The position numbers were made by a program, and so were the translations under genes. Shown one piece after another: positions 7,781-15,675 of a stretch of DNA of 24,519 nt (position 1 is the stretch's first letter; each line of letters opens with the position of its first letter). The stretch comes from JBAYJY01 sp041664945 (GTDB lineage: Bacteria > UBP15 > UBA6099), in NCBI GenBank assembly GCA_041664945.1, contig JBAYJY010000061.1:1-24519 (forward strand). Direction: 5' to 3'. The notes beneath the pieces are model-generated. The model saw only the letters and a list, made by a program, of their open reading frames with translations, did no database searches and was not told the DNA's origin.

Positions 7781-8494
7781 ATGATTTCATTCCAACGGGT
7801 GCACTTGGTTTATCATAACGAACGCGACCGGGTTGTCGCGCTCAAAAACGTGAACCTCGAATTCAACAAGGGCGAGATTTGTTTCATCGTCGGCCCGACC
7901 GGATGCGGAAAATCCTCTCTGCTGAAACTGATATACCTCGATTCGATGCCGAGCCGGGGGCGGGTTCTGGTTCTCGGAAGAGACACTTACGATTTTCGGG
8001 AACGTGAGATACCCTACCTCAGGCGGAAGATCGGAGTCGTTTTTCAGGATTTCAGACTCCTGCAGACGAAAACGGTATATGAAAACGTCGCCTACCCGCT
8101 CGAAGTGATCGGCGCCTCAAAGTACGAGATCAGCCGCCGCGTTCCGCAGGTGCTCGACCTCGTCGGGCTGGCCGACAAGATAGACACGCTGCCGGGCTCG
8201 CTCTCGAAAGGCCAGGAGCAGCGCGTTGTCATCGCCCGCTCGATCGTGAACGACCCGCTCATACTGCTTGCAGACGAGCCGACAGGAAACCTCGATCCCG
8301 ACACGTCTTGGGACATCATCAAGTTGCTGATTGACATCCAGACCACAAGGGGCACCACAGTGCTCGTGGCGTCGCACGACATGGCGACGGTGGATCGAAG
8401 CGGCAAACGCCTTTTGAGAATAGAGGACAGCGAGGTCGTGATAGACCGCGCGCCGCGCGTCATAACGTGCTCCGACCTCAAAGAGGGAGAGTAA
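7781..8494 (+). CDS. ftsE: Cell-division ABC transporter ATPase FtsE
   Basis: FtsE is the cytoplasmic ATPase of the FtsEX complex, which turns ATP hydrolysis into a signal for peptidoglycan hydrolases at the septum. The 237-residue protein has Walker A GPTGCGKS (38-45), Q-loop VFQDFRLL (87-94), Walker B ILLADEP (161-167) and switch H199 in ASHD. The ABC signature reads LSKGQEQR (141-148) in place of the usual LSGGEQQR, so the second signature residue is Lys. The start ATG at 7781 has only a weak purine-rich stretch (AAAAGAAAAGA) upstream. It is followed after six bases by ftsX, and that pairing makes the FtsE assignment secure against other MacB-type ATPases. The extra C-terminal 25 residues are unremarkable. 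Confidence 0.95.
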   Translation: MISFQRVHLVYHNERDRVVALKNVNLEFNKGEICFIVGPTGCGKSSLLKLIYLDSMPSRGRVLVLGRDTYDFREREIPYLRRKIGVVFQDFRLLQTKTVYENVAYPLEVIGASKYEISRRVPQVLDLVGLADKIDTLPGSLSKGQEQRVVIARSIVNDPLILLADEPTGNLDPDTSWDIIKLLIDIQTTRGTTVLVASHDMATVDRSGKRLLRIEDSEVVIDRAPRVITCSDLKEGE

Positions 8495-8500
8495 ACCGCC

Positions 8501-9388
8501 TTGGGCCGCTATACCTTTTTCTTTTTTCGCGAACTCTGGATCAATCTCTCGCGCAATCCGCTGATGACCGCCGCGGCCGCCGGCACTTCGGTCGTCTCGC
8601 TTCTCACACTGGGCATCTCCCTAATTCTCGTTTACAACATAAACAACCTGTCGGGCGAGATTACCTCGCAGGTCGAGATCCGCGCGTTTGTCAAAAAGGA
8701 CATCGGGAATTATCAGATCAAAAGCCTGCAGGACAAAATCATGAAGATACCTCAGGTGCGGCGGGTGGAGTTCATATCGCCTGACCGGGCGCTGGACAAA
8801 CTACAGGAAGACCTGAACATAGATCTCGATATGGGGCCGGAAGAGAATCCGCTGCCGCCCTCGCTGGTGATTCGAGTGAACGACCCGCGCCAGATCGGCG
8901 CCGTAGCGGACCAGATCAAAGAAATGGGCGGCGTCGAGGAGTTGCTTTACGGCGAATCGATCATCCGCAGCCTGCTGGCGGTGAGCTTTGTCGTAAAATC
9001 GCTCGGCTACCTTATGACCATGCTGATGGCCATAGGCGCCCTGTTCACTATAATGAACACGATACGCCTGACTGTTATCGCGCGGCGGAACGAGATACGC
9101 ACAATGCAGCTCGTGGGCGCCACCTCGTGGTTCATTCGATGGCCGTTCCTTCTTGAGGGAATGGTGTTCGGAACTGTGGGCGCTCTCATATCCGCTCTGT
9201 TCGTATCATCAGGATATTTTCTGTTGAGCGCAAAAATCCACGACTCGCTTCCTTTCGTTTTCCCGCTCGTCGACAGCGGAGCCATGTCAAGGATAATTCT
9301 GTTCATACTTCTTTTGTCGGGGATCGTCATGGGCCTCGCTGGAAGTTATATTTCAGTGTCCAAGTTCCTCAGCGAAGGAAACGAGTGA
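8501..9388 (+). CDS. ftsX: Cell-division protein FtsX (permease-like subunit)
   Basis: FtsX is the inner-membrane partner of FtsE; its periplasmic loop contacts murein hydrolases or their activators. The 295-residue protein has the expected topology: cytoplasmic N-terminus, TM1 at about 22-45, an extracytoplasmic domain (about 46-150) containing VEIRAFVKKDI and the IKSLQDKI helix, then TM2 (about 152-185), TM3 (about 215-240) and TM4 (about 267-287). The start is TTG at 8501 with GGGAGAG about nine bases upstream inside the end of ftsE, so translation of the pair is probably coupled. Length and layout are normal for the family. The hydrolase partner is not encoded next to it; the following gene is a protease. 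Confidence 0.95.
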   Translation: MGRYTFFFFRELWINLSRNPLMTAAAAGTSVVSLLTLGISLILVYNINNLSGEITSQVEIRAFVKKDIGNYQIKSLQDKIMKIPQVRRVEFISPDRALDKLQEDLNIDLDMGPEENPLPPSLVIRVNDPRQIGAVADQIKEMGGVEELLYGESIIRSLLAVSFVVKSLGYLMTMLMAIGALFTIMNTIRLTVIARRNEIRTMQLVGATSWFIRWPFLLEGMVFGTVGALISALFVSSGYFLLSAKIHDSLPFVFPLVDSGAMSRIILFILLLSGIVMGLAGSYISVSKFLSEGNE

Positions 9389-9451
9389 CGCATCCGCAGA
9401 CTGAAACCGCGCCCGGCGTCTAACCCGCATGGGATATGCAAACCACAAAAC

Positions 9452-9479
9452 TTTACGAAGAAATAATAAAGGCTATACT
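9452..9479 (+). promoter_or_regulatory. Promoter of ctpA
   Basis: TTTACG (9452-9457) and TATACT (9474-9479) are 16 bases apart in the 162-bp gap between ftsX and ctpA. Initiation near 9486 would give a leader of about 65 nt. The protease can therefore be transcribed separately from ftsEX, although no terminator after ftsX is visible and read-through is likely. Confidence 0.6.
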
Positions 9480-9550
9480 TTCATAAAGTCGGCGTAAGGC
9501 CGGCAGAGAGAAACGTGTTGCGAATGCGCGGCCAACAGGAGACTAATTTT

Positions 9551-11101
9551 ATGAAGCGTACGATGAAGGCAGTATTTTATCTCGCGGTTTTCGCCGCATC
9601 ATTTCTTATGGTTTTATACGGAGTGCGGCACGAGCCGGAACTGCTCCGCATGATAGGTGTGCAGAGCGCGCAGGCGAAGGGAAACGGCGAGCCCGACTTC
9701 CAGCTCCTGTATCAGGCATACGGCATAGTGCATGAGAATTACGTCGAAAGTCTCGATAAGGACGGCGACGGGAAAAAGATGGAATACGGCGCGATACGCG
9801 GCCTGCTCAAATCAGTGGGCGACCCGTACACGCGCTTTATAGACCCGACCGCATACAAGAACATGATGATCGAAACGAAAGGCGAGTTCGGGGGGATCGG
9901 AATAACGATCGGCATCAACAAGATGAATCAGCAACTGACAGTCATCGCGCCGCTGGAAGGAACGCCCGCAGCGAAGATCGGCCTGAAGGCCGGAGACATC
10001 ATCATGAAAGTCAACGGAGTCTCGACTGAGGACATGGCCCTCGACGACGCCGTGTCGCGCATACGCGGCCCGAAAAATGAAAAGGTTAAGCTTACGATAT
10101 GGCGTCCGGGTTTCGAAGACGACGGCAAGGATTTCGACATCGTCCGGGACACAATCGTTCTGAAACCGGTCAATAAAACCAAAATGATGGAAGGCAAGAT
10201 CGGATATGTGCGGCTCGAGTCGTTCAGCGAAAACTCAGCGCCCGAGATCGAGGAAGGCATAAAGCAACTCAAAAAGGAAGGGATGAAGGCATTCATCCTC
10301 GACCTGCGTTACAATCCCGGCGGCCTGCTCCCGGCGGCGATCGACGTCTCCCGCCTTTTCATCGACGAAGGTCCGATCGTTCACCGGCAGAACCGGAGCG
10401 GCAAGCTGGTGACTTATTACGCGCAGACCGGCGGCAGGATTCTCGACCTGCCCATGGTCGTTCTCGTGAATCACTACAGCGCCTCGGCGTCGGAAATCGT
10501 TTCGGGCGCCCTTCAGGACCACGGCGTGGCTACAATCATGGGCGAGACGACATACGGCAAGGGCCTCGTTCAGTCCATCTTCAGACTGGACGACGACTCG
10601 GCCATCCTCGTTACGACCGACAAATATCTTACGGCTAAGAAACGCGATATCAACAAGCTCGGCATCGTTCCTGATATCGTTGTGAAGGCGGGCAGCGTTG
10701 ACTCTCACACCGGGAAACAGGATTCGGAAGACGCCGACAGCCAAGGAAAGGTCGGCAAATTCCAGATCTCGGAACTGAAAAGCAACGGTGTCATCCTCAA
10801 CGGAGCGCCGGTCAAGGACATAAGCTACAAGCAGTTCGGAGGCAAACACTATCTGGAAATAGACGACGTGGCGAAGCTTTTCAACGCAACCTCGAAAATA
10901 GACGACAAAACAAAAATACTGGCTATCGACCAGAACAAGGAAACGATCGATGACGAAAAGAACGACATTCAGCTTAAGCGGGCGCTCGAATATTTGAAAG
11001 AGAAAACCGGACAGGAAGTAAAGAAGACTGATGCGCCAATCGCGCCTGTGGATAAAGCTGTCGTTAAGAAAACAAAAGCCGCGGACAAGAAAAAGAAATG
11101 A
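9551..11101 (+). CDS. ctpA: Carboxy-terminal processing protease CtpA (S41 family) with C-terminal stalk-like extension
   Basis: S41 proteases degrade or trim extracytoplasmic proteins and often control murein hydrolases. The ATG at 9551 is chosen because AGGAG (9537-9541) lies nine bases upstream. The 516-residue protein has an N-terminal signal anchor (about 7-24), a PDZ domain (about 110-195, GGIGITIGI and KAGDIIMKVNGVS) and the protease core. The dyad is S312 (YSASASE) with K337 and supporting Q341 (TYGKGLVQ), at exactly the +25/+29 spacing of Bacillus CtpB. Residues 405-460 (KQFGGKHYLEIDDVAKLFNA) resemble the copper-amine-oxidase-N/stalk-type domain of some surface proteins, an unusual addition. 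The tail is Lys-rich. Genome context beside ftsEX fits a role in septal peptidoglycan remodelling, which is inferred. Confidence 0.94.
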   Translation: MKRTMKAVFYLAVFAASFLMVLYGVRHEPELLRMIGVQSAQAKGNGEPDFQLLYQAYGIVHENYVESLDKDGDGKKMEYGAIRGLLKSVGDPYTRFIDPTAYKNMMIETKGEFGGIGITIGINKMNQQLTVIAPLEGTPAAKIGLKAGDIIMKVNGVSTEDMALDDAVSRIRGPKNEKVKLTIWRPGFEDDGKDFDIVRDTIVLKPVNKTKMMEGKIGYVRLESFSENSAPEIEEGIKQLKKEGMKAFILDLRYNPGGLLPAAIDVSRLFIDEGPIVHRQNRSGKLVTYYAQTGGRILDLPMVVLVNHYSASASEIVSGALQDHGVATIMGETTYGKGLVQSIFRLDDDSAILVTTDKYLTAKKRDINKLGIVPDIVVKAGSVDSHTGKQDSEDADSQGKVGKFQISELKSNGVILNGAPVKDISYKQFGGKHYLEIDDVAKLFNATSKIDDKTKILAIDQNKETIDDEKNDIQLKRALEYLKEKTGQEVKKTDAPIAPVDKAVVKKTKAADKKKK

Positions 11102-11134
11102 CCGCCGCGTTCCGACGCAGTTAAGCCCTGAAAC

Positions 11135-11169
11135 AAAAAAGGGGCGGGTTTCATGCCCGCCCCTTTTTT
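11135..11169. terminator. Bidirectional terminator between convergent genes
   Basis: GGGGCGGG (11141-11148) pairs with CCCGCCCC (11156-11163) around a 7-base loop, flanked by six A on the left and six T on the right. It therefore works in both directions, ending ctpA from the left and the transaldolase-like gene (stop at 11195) from the right. Confidence 0.95.
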
Positions 11170-11194
11170 ATTATGCAGTATTAATATCGAATCA

Positions 11195-13321
11195 TCATTG
11201 GGGAAACACTTTAAGGATCCTGTCTCTGAACCCGTCGTAAGCGGCCTTGAACTCGACGCTTGTTTTCTGAACAGCGCCGAAGTTCTGCCAATCGTTAGGC
11301 TTAACTCCTCGCGTTCCGAAGTCGCCTTCAACGCCAACGTATTTGATGATCTTGTTCAACTCCGCGTTCAACTCATAAGCTTTCGGAAAGTCGGGTATCT
11401 TGTTCAGGCGCTCGGTGACTCCCGTATCAAACGCGTCCCGGATGGATTCAGTGAATGACGAAAGATCGAAGCCTTCCGCCACCGACATTTTTCTGACGTT
11501 TTCCTGATGGTTGCCGAACTCTGTATGCACCATGTTCTGAGATGTCAGCGTCCAGTATGTATCTTCCGGTTTTCGCTTCGAGGCCGGCAGGTAGTTGATG
11601 CGGCTCATGATGAAACGCGCCTGATCCGGCGAGAGCAAATAGTTTTCGCTGAGATAGGTTATCCATTTCTCCCGGTTTTTCTCGGAGAAGAAGATGCTCC
11701 ATACGCGGCGGGCGACGAGCGTGCCCGATTTGCCGAGGTCGCTCTCCCAGCGCAGTAGCTCGTCGCGCGATGCGACATCAGCCAGCGCCGCGATCGCTGC
11801 CGCGTCTATAGTCTTCTGCGCGGCGAACCGTGTCACGGCGAGAACTGCCTGCTCGTAACTTTCGGCCGCTTTCACTTTCTCAGCAGTCCCGTTGGCTTTC
11901 GCCATTTTGTCGAGTTTCGCGCGCGCCTTCTTCTCGCCTATTTTTTTCTTCAGTTTTGCGAACAGATCTTCGAGTTTCGTCTCTCGGAGGTGGCTTTCCA
12001 GCCTGCCGCCCATGTTCGTCATATAAAGCTGCGTCGGCAGAATTCCCTTTCTCATCGCAGCCGCCATGCCGGCCATTTCATCGAGAATCAACGTGACTTC
12101 CTGCCCGACGGTATAAACGACCGTGATGTTCGAGCCGAGGCCGTATGAATTTATAGCGCTCGCGATTTTGCGCGCCGCTGGATGCGAGCAGGAAACCTTG
12201 ATCACGAGATTCGCGCGTCCGCGTTCTATGAACGAATCGTGGCCGGCGAGCAGATAGGAGTCGTAAACCTGAAGATCGGCCTCAACCTGCCGGAGCGCAT
12301 TCAGCGCGTCGGCGACGCTTTCGTCCGCGAGGTGCGCGATGTTCGGATTCAACTGGAAGCTGACGACGCCGCCGCCGGTCTCAGGTCGCAGATTGTAGAA
12401 CACAGGCCGGTAAACATGCAGATTGTCCCAGAGAGCGAAGAGAGTCGCGTACAGAGTGATTTCGTCCGCGTATTTTTGAGGATCCGAACGCCAGAGGTCA
12501 CAGCAGGGATTGCATGCCGCTTCATCAACAAACAAGCGGGTCAGCCCCGAATCGTCGTCGTATGCCTTCGCCGCGAGAACAGGATTTGTCGAAACCTGTT
12601 CGAAGCCGAGATGCCGCAGCCAGCGCAGGCCGAGCGCGTAGTCGTTTCCGAACTTGCACTTGTCCTCGACAACCATGCGGTAGTAAATATTTTCCAGTAT
12701 TTCGTTCTCCGCGGCGTCCAGGAACTGGTGGGTCACCGGCGCGCCGCCGCGCAGGTTTTTGCGGATGCGCATCGCAGTCTGCGCGACCATGCTCACGCCG
12801 CCCTGCACGAGTTCCATGCCGTCGAGTATTTTTCCGGCGGCGGCCTCGGCGATCGCGGGAGCGCCTGTTTCCTCAACTTCGAGGCTTTCCCAGCCGGCGA
12901 GCATCTCCAGCAGCAGGTCGATGCAGACTTCCTTCTCGAATTCATCGAGCCAGCGGCTTTCAAGACCAAGATAGTTCAGGGACAGTTCAAGCGCGAATTC
13001 GTATGCGTAGAATCTGAAGCGGATTTTTTCAGCCTTTTCTCTCGCGCCGTCGTTTCGAAGAATCCGGCCGAGCGCGAAGCGGTAGTTCAGTTGGCGCAAA
13101 GCGCCGGCTGTATGTTCGGCGAGAACGCCTTCCAGATCGGGGAACAGCAGATGGTCGGCCGCGAGACGGGTTTGTCCCCACTCGACAAGCTGCACTACAT
13201 TCGCGGCATGGTCGCCGACGATAGGGCTTTTCCCCGGACCTGTCAGGCTCTCGGGTTTGAAAACCTTCGCGAGTTCAAGAACTTCCTTTCGAAAATCATC
13301 CGTTTTGCTTTGTTTCGCCAT
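11195..13321 (-). CDS. Large transaldolase-like protein with N- and C-terminal extensions
   Basis: A 708-residue cytosolic protein, about twice the size of an ordinary transaldolase. The middle third resembles the transaldolase barrel: D227 in FGNDYALG, VSTNPVLAAKA (243-253, matching the TTNP motif with Asn246), SFQLNPNIAHL (321-331), and VIKVS with K375 where transaldolases carry the Schiff-base lysine, followed by GLGSNITVVYTVGQ (394-407) like the ITLIFS strand. The helical N-terminal 200 residues and the C-terminal 250 residues match no family I know. ATG 13321 has AGGTGA four bases upstream. A TATAAT lies at 13362-13357 (minus) in the 44-bp gap from the upstream gene, but with no clear -35, so it may be the last gene of the long minus-strand operon. 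A sugar-phosphate dihydroxyacetone-transfer or aldolase role is inferred from the lysine. Confidence 0.68.
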   Translation of the reverse strand: MAKQSKTDDFRKEVLELAKVFKPESLTGPGKSPIVGDHAANVVQLVEWGQTRLAADHLLFPDLEGVLAEHTAGALRQLNYRFALGRILRNDGAREKAEKIRFRFYAYEFALELSLNYLGLESRWLDEFEKEVCIDLLLEMLAGWESLEVEETGAPAIAEAAAGKILDGMELVQGGVSMVAQTAMRIRKNLRGGAPVTHQFLDAAENEILENIYYRMVVEDKCKFGNDYALGLRWLRHLGFEQVSTNPVLAAKAYDDDSGLTRLFVDEAACNPCCDLWRSDPQKYADEITLYATLFALWDNLHVYRPVFYNLRPETGGGVVSFQLNPNIAHLADESVADALNALRQVEADLQVYDSYLLAGHDSFIERGRANLVIKVSCSHPAARKIASAINSYGLGSNITVVYTVGQEVTLILDEMAGMAAAMRKGILPTQLYMTNMGGRLESHLRETKLEDLFAKLKKKIGEKKARAKLDKMAKANGTAEKVKAAESYEQAVLAVTRFAAQKTIDAAAIAALADVASRDELLRWESDLGKSGTLVARRVWSIFFSEKNREKWITYLSENYLLSPDQARFIMSRINYLPASKRKPEDTYWTLTSQNMVHTEFGNHQENVRKMSVAEGFDLSSFTESIRDAFDTGVTERLNKIPDFPKAYELNAELNKIIKYVGVEGDFGTRGVKPNDWQNFGAVQKTSVEFKAAYDGFRDRILKVFPQ

Positions 13322-13365
13322 GATTCACCTCATATTGATCTGACTTACACTTCATCATTATAGCG

Positions 13366-15207
13366 CTAACGCATTTTCCCGGCTTGTTTTTTCATCTCGA
13401 CCGCTTTTTTAAGATTTTCCAATGCGTACTTGTTGTCTGGATGTTTTCTGAGTATCCCTCGTAAGCAACTCTCGGCGGCGCGCCAGTCGCCGGATTCGAG
13501 CGCGATTACGCCGAGATTTCCTCTCGCTTCGACATGGCCTGGTTCGATTGAAAGGACATATAGATATTCAACGCGCGCCTTGTCCGGTTCGCCTGTTTTC
13601 AGATATGTGTTGCCGAGCAAATAGCGCGCCGCGATCCATTTTGGTTGCGTTACAACAATTTCCTTAAGGTATCCCAGAGCCTTCCGTGGAGCGCCTATCT
13701 GATTGTAAAGCAGCGCGATGTTATATCTGACGTCGTTGGTCGGATGAACGCGATACGCTTCAAGATAAGCGCTTTCCGACAGACGCGGGCGGCCGATGCG
13801 CCAGTAAGCGGTCCCGAGCGCGAGCAGAGCCTCGTAGTGGTCCGGGTCCTGTTGCGCCGCAGCCTCCAGGTGCGAGATTGCCTCTCTGATTTCCGCAGGA
13901 TCGTTCGTCAGTTCAAGCAGGCGCCTCGCGTAATTCGTGTGCGCCCTCGAACTGGCCGGGCATACCTTGAGAGCCGACCTCCAGATGTACAGGTCGTCGC
14001 GCCAAGCGAAGTTGCGCTGAACCGTGAACATTCCATATATCAGGGTGAAACAGACGACGAAAATGACGTTCCACTTTTCCTGCCGGCGGCCTTCCGCCCC
14101 GCCCTTCCCGCTCCGCGGCATCAGAAGCGCCACCGTAAACACGCAAAGCCCGATCGACGCCAGATACACATAGCGCTCCGCCATCAACGCCCCGAAAGGC
14201 AGAATGTTCGAAACGGGCGCCAGATTCAAAAGAAAAAACAACGCGCCGAAACTCGCGGCGGCGTCCTTCCTGCGAATCAGAACGCTGAAAATGATGATCG
14301 CCGCGATAACAACGGCGGCGGCTACGGCATATATGCCGGAATATTCGACAGAGCTGAAAAAGCAATGCTCGACGCTCAGTCCCTGCGGATAGAAAAACAT
14401 GCTCGTGTATTTCAGAAACGCGGCAGCGGCCATCGGGATAGTGTGGATCAGGTCGCCGCCCGGATATTCAGGCGCCGCTCCTGCCTGCTTATTAGCAAAC
14501 AATATGAATCTGACCACGGCATAAAAGCACGCGACGGCCGCGTAACCGGCCAGCGCCTTCCAACGCGTCTTCAGCGCCGCGGCGAAGCGCGACTCGCCGC
14601 GAAAAGACCACTCCACGAGTATTATCGCGAACGGAAGCATTGCCGCGCCTTCCTTCGCAAGCATGGCAAGCAGATACAGCGCCGCGGACAGCGCATAGAA
14701 AGCGCCGGGCCGACGGGCCGCCCTATACTTCAAATAAGCGGCCAGCGCGGCGAGAAAAAACAACGCCGACAGCGGGTCTTCAATGAAAGAAGCTCCGTTC
14801 ACCGCCTCGGTCTGGATGGGGTGCAGTAGAAAAAAAAGCGCCGCGAGCGCGCTCATCGGCCGCCGGCCCGTTAGAGATAATAAAATTAGGAAAATGAAAA
14901 TCCCGTTAAGAATATGAATCGCTACACTCGTCGCGTGAAACACGAGAGGCTTCCTGCCGCCTGCCGCGACGTCGAGAAAAGCCAGCGCGGTCGCCGCCGG
15001 CCGATAGCTCCGCTCGCCTGAAACATCAAAGTAATCACGCGTGAAAAGGCTTTTCAGATTTCTAAGGTCATCGAGGCGCTGATTGTCCCTGATGATGACC
15101 AGATCGTCGTAGACAAAATTATTGCCGAGTGAGTTCGCGTAGAAAAGGAGCCCGGCGAGTATCAGCAGAAGCATTACGTATGTGTTTTTATATCTGTCAG
15201 TTTTCAC
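13366..15207 (-). CDS. TMTC/PMT-like membrane glycosyltransferase with C-terminal TPR repeats
   Basis: A 613-residue polytopic protein. The N-terminal two thirds has about ten hydrophobic helices, and the first extracytoplasmic loop carries FVYDDLVII with D34-D35, the acidic pair typical of GT-C enzymes. It continues with SYRPAATAL and the later LLHPIQTEAVNG, which correspond to the SYRPL and HPVHTEAV motifs of the TMTC family. The last 170 or so residues are TPR repeats (YEALLALGTAYWRIGR, ARYLLGNTYLKTGEPDKA, ARGNLGVIALESGDWRAA). Animal TMTC proteins O-mannosylate cadherins from dolichol-phosphate-mannose; bacterial versions probably glycosylate exported proteins. GTG 15207 is the furthest start but has a weak ribosome site. 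It lies 39 bp behind the pseudopilin-like gene in an apparent operon. Confidence 0.78.
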   Translation of the reverse strand: MKTDRYKNTYVMLLLILAGLLFYANSLGNNFVYDDLVIIRDNQRLDDLRNLKSLFTRDYFDVSGERSYRPAATALAFLDVAAGGRKPLVFHATSVAIHILNGIFIFLILLSLTGRRPMSALAALFFLLHPIQTEAVNGASFIEDPLSALFFLAALAAYLKYRAARRPGAFYALSAALYLLAMLAKEGAAMLPFAIILVEWSFRGESRFAAALKTRWKALAGYAAVACFYAVVRFILFANKQAGAAPEYPGGDLIHTIPMAAAAFLKYTSMFFYPQGLSVEHCFFSSVEYSGIYAVAAAVVIAAIIIFSVLIRRKDAAASFGALFFLLNLAPVSNILPFGALMAERYVYLASIGLCVFTVALLMPRSGKGGAEGRRQEKWNVIFVVCFTLIYGMFTVQRNFAWRDDLYIWRSALKVCPASSRAHTNYARRLLELTNDPAEIREAISHLEAAAQQDPDHYEALLALGTAYWRIGRPRLSESAYLEAYRVHPTNDVRYNIALLYNQIGAPRKALGYLKEIVVTQPKWIAARYLLGNTYLKTGEPDKARVEYLYVLSIEPGHVEARGNLGVIALESGDWRAAESCLRGILRKHPDNKYALENLKKAVEMKKQAGKMR

Positions 15208-15246
15208 GGAGCTGGAGTTCCCGCGCCGGCGCTTCGCGGCCGGCGG

Positions 15247-15669
15247 TCATTCTTTCGTCTCGTAACTAAACACGGTTCCGTGTTTTCCGTACACGGCAAA
15301 TTTATATTCGTAAGTTTTCTTATCGTCTCTATAGTAAGAGAAATCGCCGGAGGACGCGTCGCCGAAAGGAACTTTCCTCGAAGAGGCGCCGGGCGAGAAA
15401 GGATTTTCGGGATAACGAAGCATGATTTTTTCACGCAGGAGAATGTCTCCGGCGCCGCCGATCATGACGGCGGGAGGAAATGCGCCTTGATGTTTTTCGG
15501 AGTACGCCTCGAGCGCCGCGTTGATTGCGATTCCGTTCTGTCTCGCGATGTAATCATTTCGTTTATCGGCGGACAGAATGAACAGAGGGCGCGCCATAAC
15601 GGCGGCTCCGGCTAATACAGCCACGGCAAAAAGCAGGTTCGCGATATTCTTAGTCGTTACGAATTTCAT
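15247..15669 (-). CDS. Pseudopilin-like membrane-anchored protein
   Basis: A 140-residue protein with one N-terminal membrane helix (about 10-32) followed by a helix (NGIAINAALEAYSEKHQG) and a small globular domain. The pattern AALEAY..KHQGAFPPA, then LRYPENPFSPG, then GDFSYYRDDKKTYEYKFAVYG is that of GspG/PilA-like pseudopilins. The usual prepilin cleavage motif (G-F-T-L-x-E) is absent, so it is probably not processed by PilD and stays anchored. It starts at ATG 15669, six bases after the SIS-CBS gene, with little ribosome-site sequence, so coupling is likely. No pilus assembly genes are nearby. The fold call is a pattern match by eye; function is unknown. Confidence 0.6.
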   Translation of the reverse strand: MKFVTTKNIANLLFAVAVLAGAAVMARPLFILSADKRNDYIARQNGIAINAALEAYSEKHQGAFPPAVMIGGAGDILLREKIMLRYPENPFSPGASSRKVPFGDASSGDFSYYRDDKKTYEYKFAVYGKHGTVFSYETKE

Positions 15670-15675
15670 AAGCTG

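Noticed and set aside
12182..13363. A 393-codon open frame on the plus strand opposite the transaldolase-like gene
   Set aside because: It is the antisense shadow of a GC-rich gene; the protein is Arg/Ala/Val-rich with no motif, and the minus-strand gene has a recognisable active site and a good ribosome site.
13645..14829. A 394-codon plus-strand frame opposite the TMTC-like gene
   Set aside because: Arg/Gln-rich shadow frame without conserved motifs; the minus strand encodes membrane helices and TPRs.
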